A stretch of 64,000 bases of DNA. Source: Trichostrongylus colubriformis. Lineage: Eukaryota > Nematoda > Chromadorea > Rhabditida > Trichostrongylidae. Made by a program: the position numbers and the translations under genes. Of the stretch, positions 44,153 to 55,858 are shown one piece after another. A model generated the notes under the pieces. It saw nothing but the letters and a program-made list of their open reading frames with translations, was not told the origin of the DNA and ran no database searches. Location of the stretch: positions 44,165,551 to 44,229,550 of the forward strand of contig OZ022260.1 in assembly GCA_963978905.1 (NCBI GenBank). The letters are read 5' to 3'. The stretch's first letter is position 1; every line of letters begins with the position of its first letter.

Positions 44153-46409
44153 TCACAAGCTTTCCGTAGGTGGATTAGAATACAGTAAACTGTATCCAAT
44201 AGTATTCAGTGTCCTTCCTTGGGTCTGGGTTCGTTTGGGCATATTTGACAATCCCAGAAGACTGATCTGCAACTTTTGCCATACCGCCACAGATCGGTTG
44301 TAAAAGATCTCTTCCCTCATAGCATTGCAAACCATGATATACAACATAAATGCTCTGTAACATGGAAAAGAATGCATATTATGTCATCGTGCTTAAACAA
44401 AAAATATTAAAATCCACATTGTACCTCATTACGAAGTTGCACTCAACATGGGACAGACTGTATGGACTATTGGCGAACATCCTCATTATTTCTTCAATCT
44501 TGCTGTCGACAGTTGGGTGATTGGCGACAGCTCGCATTTCTCCATACGTTGGGGGGGGGGGGGGGGGTATTCTGATTAGTTAAGAAACTCACGCTGGATG
44601 AGTTTATATGGTGTTCACATGCAAAAGACAACAAACCTCAGCAGGTTGCTTCCTAGGAGCAGATCCTATACGATTGGATTGCTTTCCCCTAGGACCCAAG
44701 TTCCTTTATCTGGTGCGTCACATTTGATATGGCCCATAATGCGCAGTCTGCGTTCTCCGGCATCTATTCGCATGGTATCATGACGTCGGATTGCCTCACA
44801 TACAATAATGGTTAACACAAAACCATCCTATAAAACTTGCTTGCCTCGATGTGTCTATGTAAAAGTGTGTAAAAGTCCTTTATGGATTTTAGGAATTGTA
44901 AGCGGATTTTTGCGGTAACCCTCGCTCTTTTTGTCATAGCTGAGAAGTCGGGGATCATCGCATATGAGAATATCGCATCGTCAATTGTCACGGTTCTACC
45001 GCATTTGAAACTTTGGTAATAATCTCCTTACACACGTGCCCTACAACACGAACACGTACCGTTCACGCCCCCTCATTGCTACAAGCATGAATCGATTTAC
45101 GCATAAGCTGGCATTTTCCGCACTCACTTTTGCATTATCCATCTCTTACACGCCGATTAACTGCAACATATATGTTCCCTGAATAGAACACACTGGACAC
45201 ACACTTGTCGGCTCTTACAACAGATTTATCCATCGGGTAGTTTCTGTACAACTCCAGTATGGGATGGTGCTCCCATATCAACTTCCTCCACAGCTTCAGC
45301 ATCATATCTGCATGCTTCTGTCATCCTTAACACGGCAGCTTTTCTTCAGAGAATATCTTCATGCTATACACCTTCGCGCGAGTAAACGCCTACCATCTCT
45401 CTGTGACACCGAGTGACTCTGAATGTAGACGTCTTTCTCGTAGTCATCATTGTAGTGATCGAACATCGCTTCTTTATTGTGCGGTTTGAGAAAATGAGGA
45501 TGTATTTGTGCTCTATCTGAATAAGATTTCGATTACCCTACCGTATGGCTCACTCCTGTGAATTGTTTCGTTAGAATGATACCATGCGTACACTTCAAAT
45601 TGCTTTCAGCCATACATTCGTAGGTGAAACAGCAAAAACCTAGATAGAAGGTTCTCGCTGATCCGTGAACTGTTCGTCTTTATACTGTCGGTAAGCAATC
45701 ACTCCCACGTGGCGTTGCTGTAACATTCCTTGCTCATAAGCCTATAAAGCACTCAGATCATGATGGCGCGGTGAAAGCAGGTTGGAAAAATGTGGTCAAA
45801 GAGAGGGATTGAAAATCCCTACCGCATAAATGGGAACTCCACTATCCCGTAGTTGTTTCACAACAGACTCGTAAGCATCCCATTCTCTTTCAGTACTGGT
45901 TCCGGTACTCGACTGAAGTCCATTTTTGTTCCTTTCATCCTCCCCAGAATTCCGCTGCTCATGTGCATCACAACCTTAGCAGATGTTTAACGAAGAAACT
46001 GCGCTATCGCTGCAAATCTTCTGCATAGATCAAACAAACAGCTCACCTCTACTTCATCCTCTTTGACATCTTTATGACGATTCTTCAAATGGGCACGCAG
46101 ATCGAATCGTGCGTGCCTCTCACAAACTCTACATAATTGAAACCTGGCCTTTGGCTCAAGGTTCAGGTACGTCTCTAAATGCGGTAGTATTTGCACGCTC
46201 ATACAGCAGCCCACGGAAACAGGCATAATCACGAAGCGTAATTCCCACTGTACCGTCTGTTACGTCCATGGGTGGCTTCGTTATTCCTCAATCCATGTCG
46301 GAATAAATTCCTTTGCAAGCGCTGGAAAGCGCTGGCTCTTAATCACGATACACCTACTTGTCGACACCTGTTTTTCCTCCACCAAAACAATTGGTTGTTG
46401 ATCCATTTC
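44153..46409 (-). CDS. Uncharacterised multi-exon gene with a zinc-finger-like motif
   Basis: Best-supported minus-strand exons: 46256-46047 (CRVCERHARFDLRAHLKNRH, a C2H2-like finger with a short spacer), 45957-45823 (EREWDAYESVVKQLRDSGVP), 45741 onward (AYEQGMLQQRHVGVIAYRQY), 45026-44920 (VTIDDAIFSYAMIPDFSAMT), 44794-44672 (GHIKCDAPDKGTWVLGE), 44571-44425 (TYGEMRAVANHPTVDSKIEE) and 44354-44153 (MLYIMVCNAMREEIFYNRS, ending PPTESL). A probable start is MDQQPIVLVEEKQ at 46409. Problems: two in-frame TAA codons lie between that start and the finger exon, a TAG ends the third segment, and the exon at 44571 begins with a C17 run that is off frame by one. Splice sites and coding character are good, but the gene may be decaying or misassembled. 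No family is recognised. Confidence 0.5.
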
Positions 46410-46984
46410 GTACACTCAAATTCGAAGTCGAGAGAGTGCGTCTGAAATACGTGCCAAGCATACGAGAAGGAGTGTTATGATAACAGCAGCAGCCGTCGCG
46501 CTCACATCATATGACAGGACAGTGTTGGGTCACAAACGAGCGGTGATCTGAGTTGAGGGCCGCGCTAACGCCACTGCATTTCGTGATCTATGAAAAGTTT
46601 GTATTGATTGCTTTATAAATTTGTTTTGTGTTGGTTCTTATTCAGAGATAGTGTGTAAGAGTTGTTGTTTTTTGCATATTTTTGTCACTTGTTCTTGTAT
46701 TATATTTATGATCAACATGTGTTCAAAGTTGTGAGACAACATCAAAAACTCGAAATAATAGAAACTAATAGAAGGCATCATCTATTCAAAATAACCACAC
46801 CACCTCGCCAACCAGTGTAGTGTGGTGGTGATTTTTGGAACGCCTTTCGATTCGGTTATCGACTCCCATTCTAGGGTAGTTAGAAAACGTTCTGACGCCG
46901 CGCCATGGGCGCTAGCGCCAAAATGGGGTATCATAAGATATTCGAATCTGACGTGTCTGGGCACGATACGGTTTAGCGCCCGCG

Positions 46985-47317
46985 CTACAGGCGCCCGTCC
47001 AAAAAGGTCTGATGCTCGCGCCAGGCTCCGGAACATATTTTCGGCGAGTATGATGATCCACTCCATTTGTGCACTGGCGTCTGTGGCGTGAGTGCCAGGC
47101 CGTTGTGCTTCAGACAAACGTCATATTCGTGTTCTTCGGGTGAAACTATACCCTGGGACAAGTTTCGGACTAGTTTTCGTGATCCATGTTGTTTTGGCGC
47201 GGGAGTTAGGCGCTTATGCGCCAAACAAATGTCATATTCGCGTTCTACTGGTTCAAGAGCCCCGGAGTATACGTTTGCAGTCAAATCGAGATGTTCTTCA
47301 AAAACCACCTCTTCCAT
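46985..47317 (-). CDS. Possible small protein with an internal repeat
   Basis: An open frame of 110 codons from an ATG at 47317. Two segments are similar: REYDICLAHKRLTPAPK and HE YDVCLKHNGLALTPQ, about 37 residues apart. A pyrimidine-rich tract and an AG acceptor lie just upstream of the ATG, so it could be a last exon. No domain is recognised and there is no second copy, so it may be chance. Confidence 0.3.
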   Translation of the reverse strand: MEEVVFEEHLDLTANVYSGALEPVEREYDICLAHKRLTPAPKQHGSRKLVRNLSQGIVSPEEHEYDVCLKHNGLALTPQTPVHKWSGSSYSPKICSGAWREHQTFLDGRL

Positions 47318-47943
47318 CGTGTCGGTTGGTGAGATGGTGGCTTGCAATGGGTTAAAAAAAGAAAAAAAAACGAAAGTGCAGAAAGCAGCAGTTCGGTCGG
47401 TATGATCGATACGACTAGTACAAAGTTTTAGTTTTTGCAACTGTGCCATCCCTCTTCTGAATCATCCCCACTGCCCGTTGTGAGCCGTCTCCACAGAAAT
47501 CGATATTTTGACTAGTCCCAATTAGTAGTCCATAACATTACAGCGAATTTTCATCGGGACCAAAGCTCTGGTAACCCTCAGCTGTAACCCGTTATCCCTT
47601 TTGAGACGCTTTCAGGGGTATCGAAGGAATTTTTCACTTAACCTGCCCAGCAGAAGACTTTCTGAGTTGACTCTAACAGTCGAGATAATTTCTCGATAAG
47701 GTATCTAGAAAGCTCTGACCCGCATTTCATGGGATCTGGTGTTCTGCTGTAACTGAGAATGTCTTAACAAGAGGTAAACGCATAAAAACGTAAAAAAGTA
47801 AAGAGAAGTTACTCGAAGGACCTGTCACGATTTGAGACCCCAGAAATATAGCATTAGTGCCATAGACTGCACCGGAGTACGAGGAAAAAATGTAAAAAAG
47901 AAGGAACAATGAGAGCCCACTTTCTGCACTTGGGCTTTGTATT
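47318..47943. other. Intergenic, nothing recognised
   Basis: No domain or repeat relation was found. Confidence 0.35.
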
Positions 47944-48636
47944 AGGTGTATGCAGAATAAATGGCCGAAACAGACCACTTTTTTCAAAACGCCATAACTT
48001 CGCTCAGTCACAAGTTTATTTGTCGAAATAAAAACCATTCGAATCTACACAACTTTGCCAACGATCTAGTAAAGAAGATTTGCCATCATGGAAAATTTCT
48101 GGATTGCGAAAATCAATAAAGTTAGCGATGGCATTTCCAACCTGCATCGTATAGGCGAACTCTTTCTGACGCAGGCTTGCATCGAGAACCCGGAAAAAGT
48201 GGTAATCCGTCGGAGATAGGTCTGGGGAATAAGTGAGGTGAGGGTAGCTGCAACAGTTTTTGCCGGGTGACTTGCGTAGTGTGGAGTTTGTGTTGTTTTG
48301 CGCACCCCGTAAAAACTGATGCAGTTAAGCATCGAGACTCGCCATCACCACCCCCCCCCCCCTTATTCCCCAGACCTATCCCCTACGGATTACCACTTTT
48401 ACCGGGTTCTTGATGCAAACCTGCGTCAGAAGGAGTGCGCCGGTACGATGTAGTTGAAAATGATCGTTGACTTCATTAATTTTCGCAATCCAGAATTTGA
48501 TCATGATGGCATATCTTCTTTACTAGATCGTTGGCAAAGTTGTGTAGATTCGAATGGTTTTTATTTCGACAAATAAAGTTGTGTCTGAACGAATTTCTGG
48601 CCAGTTATGCTTTGGCCATTTATTCTGCATACACCT
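47944..48636. mobile_element. Fold-back made of two mariner transposase 3' ends
   Basis: Ends are an inverted repeat (AGGTGTATGCAGAATAAATG at 47944, its complement ending at 48636). The left arm on the minus strand and the right arm on the plus strand each encode a mariner C-terminus: YSPDLSPTDYHFFRVLDA on the left and YSPDLSPTDYHFYRVLDA on the right, both ending RWQSCVDSNGFYFDK. The conserved Asp of YSPDL is the third catalytic position of the DD34D triad. The left copy is open; the right copy has a stop after CAGTM. A C run and about 130 bp of left-arm-only sequence separate the arms. No N-terminal half is present, so it is non-autonomous. Confidence 0.9.
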
Positions 48637-49282
48637 TATAGAATAGTGTCACCGACCTATCGCAGCATCTCCCCACGTCCGCGCTTTTGGAGTTGAATAG
48701 ATTATTTTCGCTGATTATCAAATTTTCACCGCACGCCCCTCCCCCGTGTGGTCGGGGCGTAATATTGCCTACATGAGCCCTTTATTTGTTCGCTCATGCT
48801 CTACCTATCCCATACTTCAATACCTTCCCGTGTATCATCCCTTAGGGTTGCTCGTCGCCCTCTCCCTTTAGCATCAAAAAGGCTCGCTGGCAGTGAAGCT
48901 TTCTGTGAGATAATTAAATGCTATCACCGTTAGCGGTCGTGGCCAAATGCTGATGATAGATGAAATACCTTCATCAGCTAATGCAGTAGCGTTTCATGTC
49001 GATCGCAGATGATCGAACCAATTAGCTAACGTCCCAGCCACTGCTGACTCCTTACGTCTTTGATTAAATTTAGAAAAAAAACCTTCGTTTTTTTCCTCAA
49101 CCGCTTTGCAAATGCATGTGCAAGGCGTTACCTTTTCACACTTCTAAGCGCTTGGTAGGCGCAATTCCGCCACGGTTAGATTTCTCGTGTGCTGACCATG
49201 CGGTGGGTTGAGCTGTTCGATGTTTTCACAGCCGTCACTGACCACATGCGGATTATGGATCGGCCGACTATAGCGGCTATTC
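48637..49282. promoter_or_regulatory. Upstream region of the galaxin-like gene
   Basis: No gene is seen. It should contain the promoter of the gene starting at 49283, but no specific motif can be named. Confidence 0.3.
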
Positions 49283-52200
49283 ATGCTCATCAAAATCATC
49301 ATTCTACTCGGTATACTCCGTTGGATTAGCGGACAACTCGGTAAGTTTCTCGTCTAGATTTATAAAAACTTTTCAAGGCAGAGGAACCTGTATCTGGGCT
49401 ATTCAGTATCTGCTAACAATAACCTGGCTTCTGGAGCAAAAAAACAATGTGCCGAATGAACTGATTTTCTGACGTGAGCCTAGGGGAGGAAGGAGATTCG
49501 ACTTCAGTGAAAAGTTGCGCCTTCCTCCACCCCCCCCCCCCGACTTTAACTGATCCCCTCCCGACATTTATCATAAGTATATGCGATCACGATACACTTA
49601 TAGTGAAGCAATCACTGTTGATGGGCGTGCTCCTTTAGGACAGAAAGTTGGCGTCGCATGCCACACGCGTTCTAGCCAATTTTGGTCATAATAACACTGC
49701 TTGACATCACTAAGTTCAGGAGTTACAAAGCGGTTTTCTTTATTACATATTTACTTGCGACCAGGGTGTTTTGCGGAATCTTTTTAGAGGAATGCCGACA
49801 AATGCAGTGGTAGGGGTGATGTGGGTAATAAGGAACTCATAGTGTGGATCATCTCAATGAAATGGAGGTCTGCGGTGATTGGCACTTTTCGGCGCAAGGC
49901 ACATCCCTGGCATTTCATAAGGAATTGAAGAAGCCGCTTTTGACAGGCTCCTTCTTTCCTGATGTGATCCGCACCTTACGGTTGCCTTTGCCGAACAATA
50001 TGAGAGGCGTTGAAGGATGATTGCGGTAGTAATGATGCATATCAGTGTTGTATTACTGCCGTCTAAATCCGAATTACTTGGTGCTTGACATGTCGCCTTT
50101 CGCTGGAAACGTTCACCGATTAGTATCAATGATTCAAATCAATTACAGAATTGAGTAACCTCTCCGCTGCCTTCAACAGATGTGAAACCTCCTTATAGAA
50201 AGTCCAATCCGTATTCAAATTGCCAGCAGCCTCTATTTTCAGTAATTACTGCTTGCTGTGGCGGCGGTGCAGGCGCGTGTAAAACCTATGAAGCAGTCGA
50301 AGATTTGACTGACGTCGCTTGCTGTGGTCTGATTCCATTCAACAGTGTCACACATCTGTGCTGTAATGGAGTGGTAAGGTAAGAAAAATCCATTCTTGCG
50401 CGTATTCAACGGCAGAGCGCAAATTTCAGACAGCGGTCTCAAGTTGGACTGAATGTGGATAGATGCTGTGGGACAAACGTGCTGCGGCCGAATCAAACAT
50501 GCTGTAATGGAACGGTACGGAACATTTTAACTGAATACTCTAGGCGATTGGGTTTCTAGTCGGTTGCTATAAGTGAAGCTGGGTATGCAATTTGTTGTTC
50601 ATATCAGGGGACGGGCCGGTTTGGGAAACGAGGAGGGCAAACACTGGAGAGTATGTACGTGCAATGGAAGAAGAAGCGGGGAGTCAAAAGGAGGAAAGGA
50701 CTGACAATGAGAGATCGCGAGTGACATATAAGAGCCCTCCCTAGTGATAACAGTTCATTCTCAACTGTCCCTACTCCACACAATTGTTCAAAAGGAGGCT
50801 GATGTTTATTGCGTCAGTCTTCTTGTTCATATATTGGGACGGGCCGGTTTGGGAGGCGAGGAAGACAAGGACTGAAAAGTATTTGCATGCTATGGAAAAA
50901 GAAAGGGAAGTTAAAAAGAGGAGAGGACTGAAAGATTGCGAGTGACATATAAGGGCCCTCCCTAGTAATAACAGTTCATTCTCAACTGTCCCTACTCCAC
51001 ACAATTGTTCAAAAGGAGGCTAATTACATTTGTTGCGAGACAACGCTCGAACTCCTCACAAAGTCTTGGGCTCTCCACGTTCGGCCACTGTTCTGAGTCT
51101 AACTCAAAGTGAATATGTCAGTAGGGTGCGGAGCGCTACAACATACATATCAAACAAGGTGGCTCTATTCACTACTGCACGGTGGCGCCACTGAAAGAGA
51201 CTGACCATATCATGAACAATTACGTCTTATTTTTGCCAGGTTTTTGACGTTTTTGTTTATTATTGACGGCGGTATACTCCTTTCATGGGAATTAGATCCT
51301 GTGACCTCGATCATGCACCTTTTTCTTCTGATATTCCTGTCGTTACTCTTCCTGGTGTTGCGATACACCGCCAATGAGCCCGCTGGTTTTAACACTTGCC
51401 ACTTTCTGCTGTGCTAGGTATCCCTTGCAGTAACCCACGTTGGTTAGACTGTCAATTTGGGCCTCACCCTGGTAGCAGTCTCGAACCATCTCCCCACAAG
51501 AAATTCTCATCGGATGATCCTGTGATCTTCTGAGCGCGCGATCTGCTAATGAATAATTTTACCGAAATATGTTACGGTTTCGAACCTTCTCGAAGGACGG
51601 ATCTCTGCCACTGATCTTATGCTTCAAGCACACGGTTACTCTGAAAGGGCAATATCTATTGCGATCCACTCGAAATTTTATCTGCTAATTCTAAGCGGAT
51701 CTTGTTATAAAATGGAATGGCAGTAGCTTAGAATGGCACCGACTGCTGTGTTTGGAATATTCAGGCGCACAACGTGATTAATGGAGACTGTTGTGGCAGT
51801 GCCGTCTACTCGCATGCCGAGTCGACACATCTGTGCTGCAATGGCACATTATCAAGGTATTTAGTCAAAATTCAAATTCTAAAATTGATCTGAAAAGACT
51901 GATGAGGTGGTAACTGTGCGAAGCAAAAAAGTGAGGCAACAATTTCAGTAGTGGAAACAGGCCAGACTACAGGAATAAGTAGGCAGAGTTATCGGCGATT
52001 GACACGCACATAGCAAGGAATATCTCAGAAGTATGGAGGGCAACGGCTTCCGAGGCCTGGCGGAGAAGTCATAAAGGAAGGTGTCGGAGAAGGTGCCCAG
52101 TAGGAGCCAGTGCGAGGAAACTCGGTTGGCGGATCCGCTCGTCGAATCGAGTCCACCGGGGTCCTTCTAACGTTTCGAGTGCTGATTCTGCAAAGCTGGC

Positions 52201-54953
52201 GTGATTAGTGCATAGGAGGAATAGTCGATCGCAAACGATGACAATGATTGCTGGCTCATCTATGCTTTTACACAATAAATTGATTAGATTTATTCGAATT
52301 TTATGAGCGTTGACATCTTTTGATGGTAAAGACATCTATCTACTCCGCAAACTTCGACTTTCCTAACTTTGCTGTAAACTAGGGATCAACTTGAACGCTC
52401 TACCTTTAGTATTGTAGATATACAGAGGGCGTGTTTCATTACTGCGAAGCAGAACGTGAAAACTGTAACTGCTGGTCATAGAAACGGAACAGTTGTAGGC
52501 AAGGTTAACGAGAATTTGATTGAAAAGCAATAGCGGAATTCTCACATGTTCTTTGAGGAGCAGGTGGTATGTATTCGGGATGGTGTCTCCACAGAACTCC
52601 GCTATAGGCGCCTAACTCCCAAATCTCATTCATTTATCGACTTAGCAATAGTTTTGAGGAACAACCCCCCCCCCCCCCTGTACTATATCCAAAATCTAAA
52701 AGTGGTCACAGCTCATGTTGGAGCGTTGAAAGAGTGCAGAATGATGAGCGCCTTGCAAACGAACTGAAAAAGGGGATAGCTTAGTTCGTCGTTGCGTCCA
52801 AGGTTCCTTTCCACTTCGCATACATTTTTCTAAAATTCACCTCTGAAAGAGTATCGGGAATGCTTTAACATTATTGGTATCCCAAAAAAATTCATTACAG
52901 GATCATCTCCACTACTGACAGGTGTTGTGGCTCAACGCTGTACGACGGTGGTTTGCAGCAAATCTGTTGCGGTGGTAAGGTGAGCGATAGACTTGCTACA
53001 GTGGAAATCCGCACGCTCAAAGACGTCTTGAGACTGAGGGCTTGTGTTCCTATAATTTTTGTGTACGGCTTCAATCAAGGCTGTGATAGTCTCCTACAAA
53101 CGACCATCACTGAAAGTCAACGGGGTGCCAGAATGGCGCTACAAAGCTGAGCGAACTATTGGATTTTTCCTTTTTTAATTAGTTCGATCTTGCTTATTAC
53201 ATTTATGAGCAGCGTGGATTCCGGCATATTTATTATGCATAGTCAGTAGGGCAAGCGCAATTTACTGTGCTCATCACATGGTGATGCAAAATAGCTCATT
53301 TGATATCTTCTACCGCTATTACTACCACCTTTTACACGAAAGCGACGATTTCCGTCAACATCACTCGATGGCCCATGGCTCTATAAAACCTTAAGTGTGT
53401 GCGCTCACCCGCCTACTGGGGTGATCCATAACCGGTTCCCGCTCACAATAACCGATAATTTCAATCGATATAGATCTATGGTCGTGATGCTCGAAATTCC
53501 ACGGTGCAACTGTAATCCGCCTACTGTTTGGTCCAGCAAAGGCTGCCCGTCCGCCCCCCTCCCTCCCTTGACCCCGCTCTCCCGTGCGCATTCGTAACCT
53601 AAATCATGCGTGCTTCTAAATTCTTTCCCACACACAATCCACCCAAACTTGACCTTTACTATCAAGTTTGTTCTTCATGTAGTGCCGATTTTCGTGGCAG
53701 ACAACCGGTTGGACGAGGTGCTTCATATACAGAAGAAAGAAAAATATGCTGTGGGCTAGTCCCCTCTGCCACCGTATCTTGCATCGCAATATGTGCAGGG
53801 ATTATGCATACGTTATAAGGATGTTGAGTTTCTCCTTATCTCTTACTTAATTGTTTTCTATTCCGATGTAAGCACTGACGGGGATAGTGGACCATAAATT
53901 GCTTCCGTTTACAGAGAAAAGAGTCACGAAAATTTCATTCCCTCACTTCCATATCCTCCTGTTGTGGTTTGTACAGGTGGTAGGTGTGAGCCGTGGTGAG
54001 CAAAACACTTTTCGCATGCATCTAACGTCTCTCAGGGTTTCATATGTTGCTAATCCGATTGAAAAATACTTGGGATGTCACTGCATCAAATTTACACGAC
54101 TGGTAGGATCGAGCAACGCCCAGTTGATGATGGGCAAAAGTAGAGTATGCTATTCACCTCAAATGGATCACTTTAAGGAACCGCAAGGGGTCCGAAACAA
54201 GAGGAAGATGCAAAGAAATGAGCATTTTGTAACGAACACTCAAGGCTAGAAGCGATAATAGGCGGAAAAACCCGGACTCATAAGCGCGACGCTGCGGTAT
54301 GTATTCGCATCTCATTCGCATCCAACACACTGACCTTCCGAGTTGTCCGCTGTAGGAGAACGGCCGCGGGTCAACGATAATTCTAGCACCTGACTCCCAG
54401 CGCAGTGGAGTGGCCATTCCCAACTACATTAGCATTCATGTAAGTACCTCTAGAAACAATCTAAGAAAGTACAAAGTAAAAAGTAATGGAAATTAAATTT
54501 ATAATAGAAACATCTCCTTTTGGCACCATGCCAAGGCGTCAAATTGACGAGTTTGTGCAATGGCGGCCACTTGAACTCGTCCACACTACGTCTGTTCTAC
54601 CGTAAGCCAAAATTACCCCCTTCCGGTGTCTTTAACGTAGGGCGTGGAGGGATCTCATCACTATGAAGTGTGTTCTTACATCGACCAAATCATATTCGTT
54701 ATTCCAGGTATCAGAGAAGGAGCACGCAGACTCATGCTGCAAGCTCAATGATGGCACTTTCATCGAATATTCGTCACAGACACATTTCTGCTGCAATGGG
54801 GCTATCCCGAACAATGCAGGGCTTGCCTGCTGCTATCTGTGGATCGACGGCGAAACGAGGGCCGAATCGTACCGCACTGATACCCATTGCTGTCAACGTC
54901 CTTTTGATATTCTTTATCCGAAAATCAATGGCACCTGCCTAGGAGAACCGTAG
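49283..54953 (+). CDS. Secreted galaxin-like cysteine-pair protein
   Basis: Seven exons: 49283-49340, 50180-50378, 50430-50514, 51765-51856, 52901-52974, 53667-53773 and 54708-54953. All phases match, giving 286 aa. The first exon encodes a signal peptide (MLIKIIILLGILRWISG). The mature part has at least six repeats of a Cys-Cys pair, about 9-17 residues, then a second pair: ACCGLIPFNSVTHLCCNG, RCCGTNVLRPNQTCCNG, DCCGSAVYSHAESTHLCCNG, RCCGSTLYDGGLQQICC and SCCKLNDG to HFCCNG. That is the pattern of galaxin repeats, named from coral skeleton matrix proteins; such proteins are extracellular and disulfide-rich. Roughly one repeat per exon suggests growth by exon duplication. Several NGT sites could be N-glycosylated. 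The role in a worm is unknown. The junction 52974 to 53667 is the least certain. Confidence 0.82.
50596..51024. repeat. Tandem duplication, about 228-bp unit
   Basis: Units 50596-50823 and 50824-51024 share GACGGGCCGGTTTGGGA, TCTCAACTGTCCCTACTCCA and ACAATTGTTCAAAAGGAGGC. Both lie in an intron of the galaxin-like gene. Confidence 0.92.
54173..54635. mobile_element. TTAA-flanked short TIR element, copy 2
   Basis: 463 bp, inverted relative to the copy at 33387-33853. TTAA lies at both ends, with GGAACCGCAAGGGG and CCCCCTTCCGGTGTCT as termini. It sits in the last intron of the galaxin-like gene. Confidence 0.75.
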
Positions 54954-55336
54954 CTTTACGGCTGTGGCCGTCTTAATTGTGACTTTTTGTTGCATAGATC
55001 GTTACCAGTCACTCTCCATTCTTGTTCTCCTGTAATAAACAGCCGTATTTTTGTTATAAGCAATGTATATGCGTTGCGTAGAGCCTCTCCTTTAATAGAG
55101 GGTCATGAGGATCTTTCGTTTCCAAAAGGAAGTACGGCTGCCAAATATTACAGTCCACCCTCACCTCGTCTTCACTCAAGCAACCCGGGGTATCCTCCGC
55201 TCAAGCGAGCCTATTGCAGTGATGATCGCTCTTTTAAGACTCGTTAGCTCTGAACGTATTCGTAGTAATCTGCTTAGAAGAAGTATGTACTTTTCATTTG
55301 ATCTCTCCATGATGATGAAGGGTGACACTCCATTTC

Positions 55337-55460
55337 GCAGCGCTTGATTGGGCGTGGCCTGCGGACTTGGGTGAGTGGCGAGAGTGAGAGTGTGTGGCGG
55401 TGTGAGAGGGGTGATACACTCCCACGCAAGTCCGTAGGCCACGCCCAATTAAGCGCTGCG
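55337..55460. repeat. Hairpin, 35-37 bp arms
   Basis: CAGCGCTTGATTGGGCGTGG pairs with CCACGCCCAATTAAGCGCTG, and pairing continues through GACTTG/CAAGTC. The loop is about 52 nt and GT-rich. It could be a small fold-back element. Confidence 0.85.
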
Positions 55461-55621
55461 GATCGTAACTGTGGGATTAATGACATAAATGACAGCAGAA
55501 TAAGGCTTCTCATATATTCGTCACTGAGCGACTACGAAAGTGTGAAATCAACCGCTCCCACTCGTACGCTGTTCCCATTGAGCATTATTAGAAGCTGAAC
55601 GGTACTTCTTGGGGTTATCAC

Positions 55622-55760
55622 CTTTGAGAGCCCATTAGCGCACAACGGTAGAGCACAAGTTGCTTGACCATAGCACGCTGGCAGTGAGTGCCGTTAAAGG
55701 CAGCGGAAGCGAGTGTTCGAGTCTCGAGGATAAGAAGTATGCCCACTCGAATGAACGTTG
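55622..55760 (+). repeat. Possible tRNA-related repeat
   Basis: TTAGCGCACAACGGTAGAGC resembles a tRNA A-box region and GTTCGAGTCTCG a B box, about 65 nt apart, but no tRNA cloverleaf can be drawn. A pol III-derived repeat is the simplest reading. Confidence 0.35.
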
Positions 55761-55858
55761 TATGCCTCAAGAGTGATGTGACGTCTAAGATCAGGTGGGA
55801 GACGCGTTTTACGCTGCCTGAAAAATTTCTGCATGGTTCTCGTCTGTGTAACGGACAC

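Noticed and set aside
55622..55760. A tRNA gene
   Set aside because: A-box and B-box look-alikes are present, but no acceptor stem or anticodon arm can be folded; listed only as a tRNA-related repeat.
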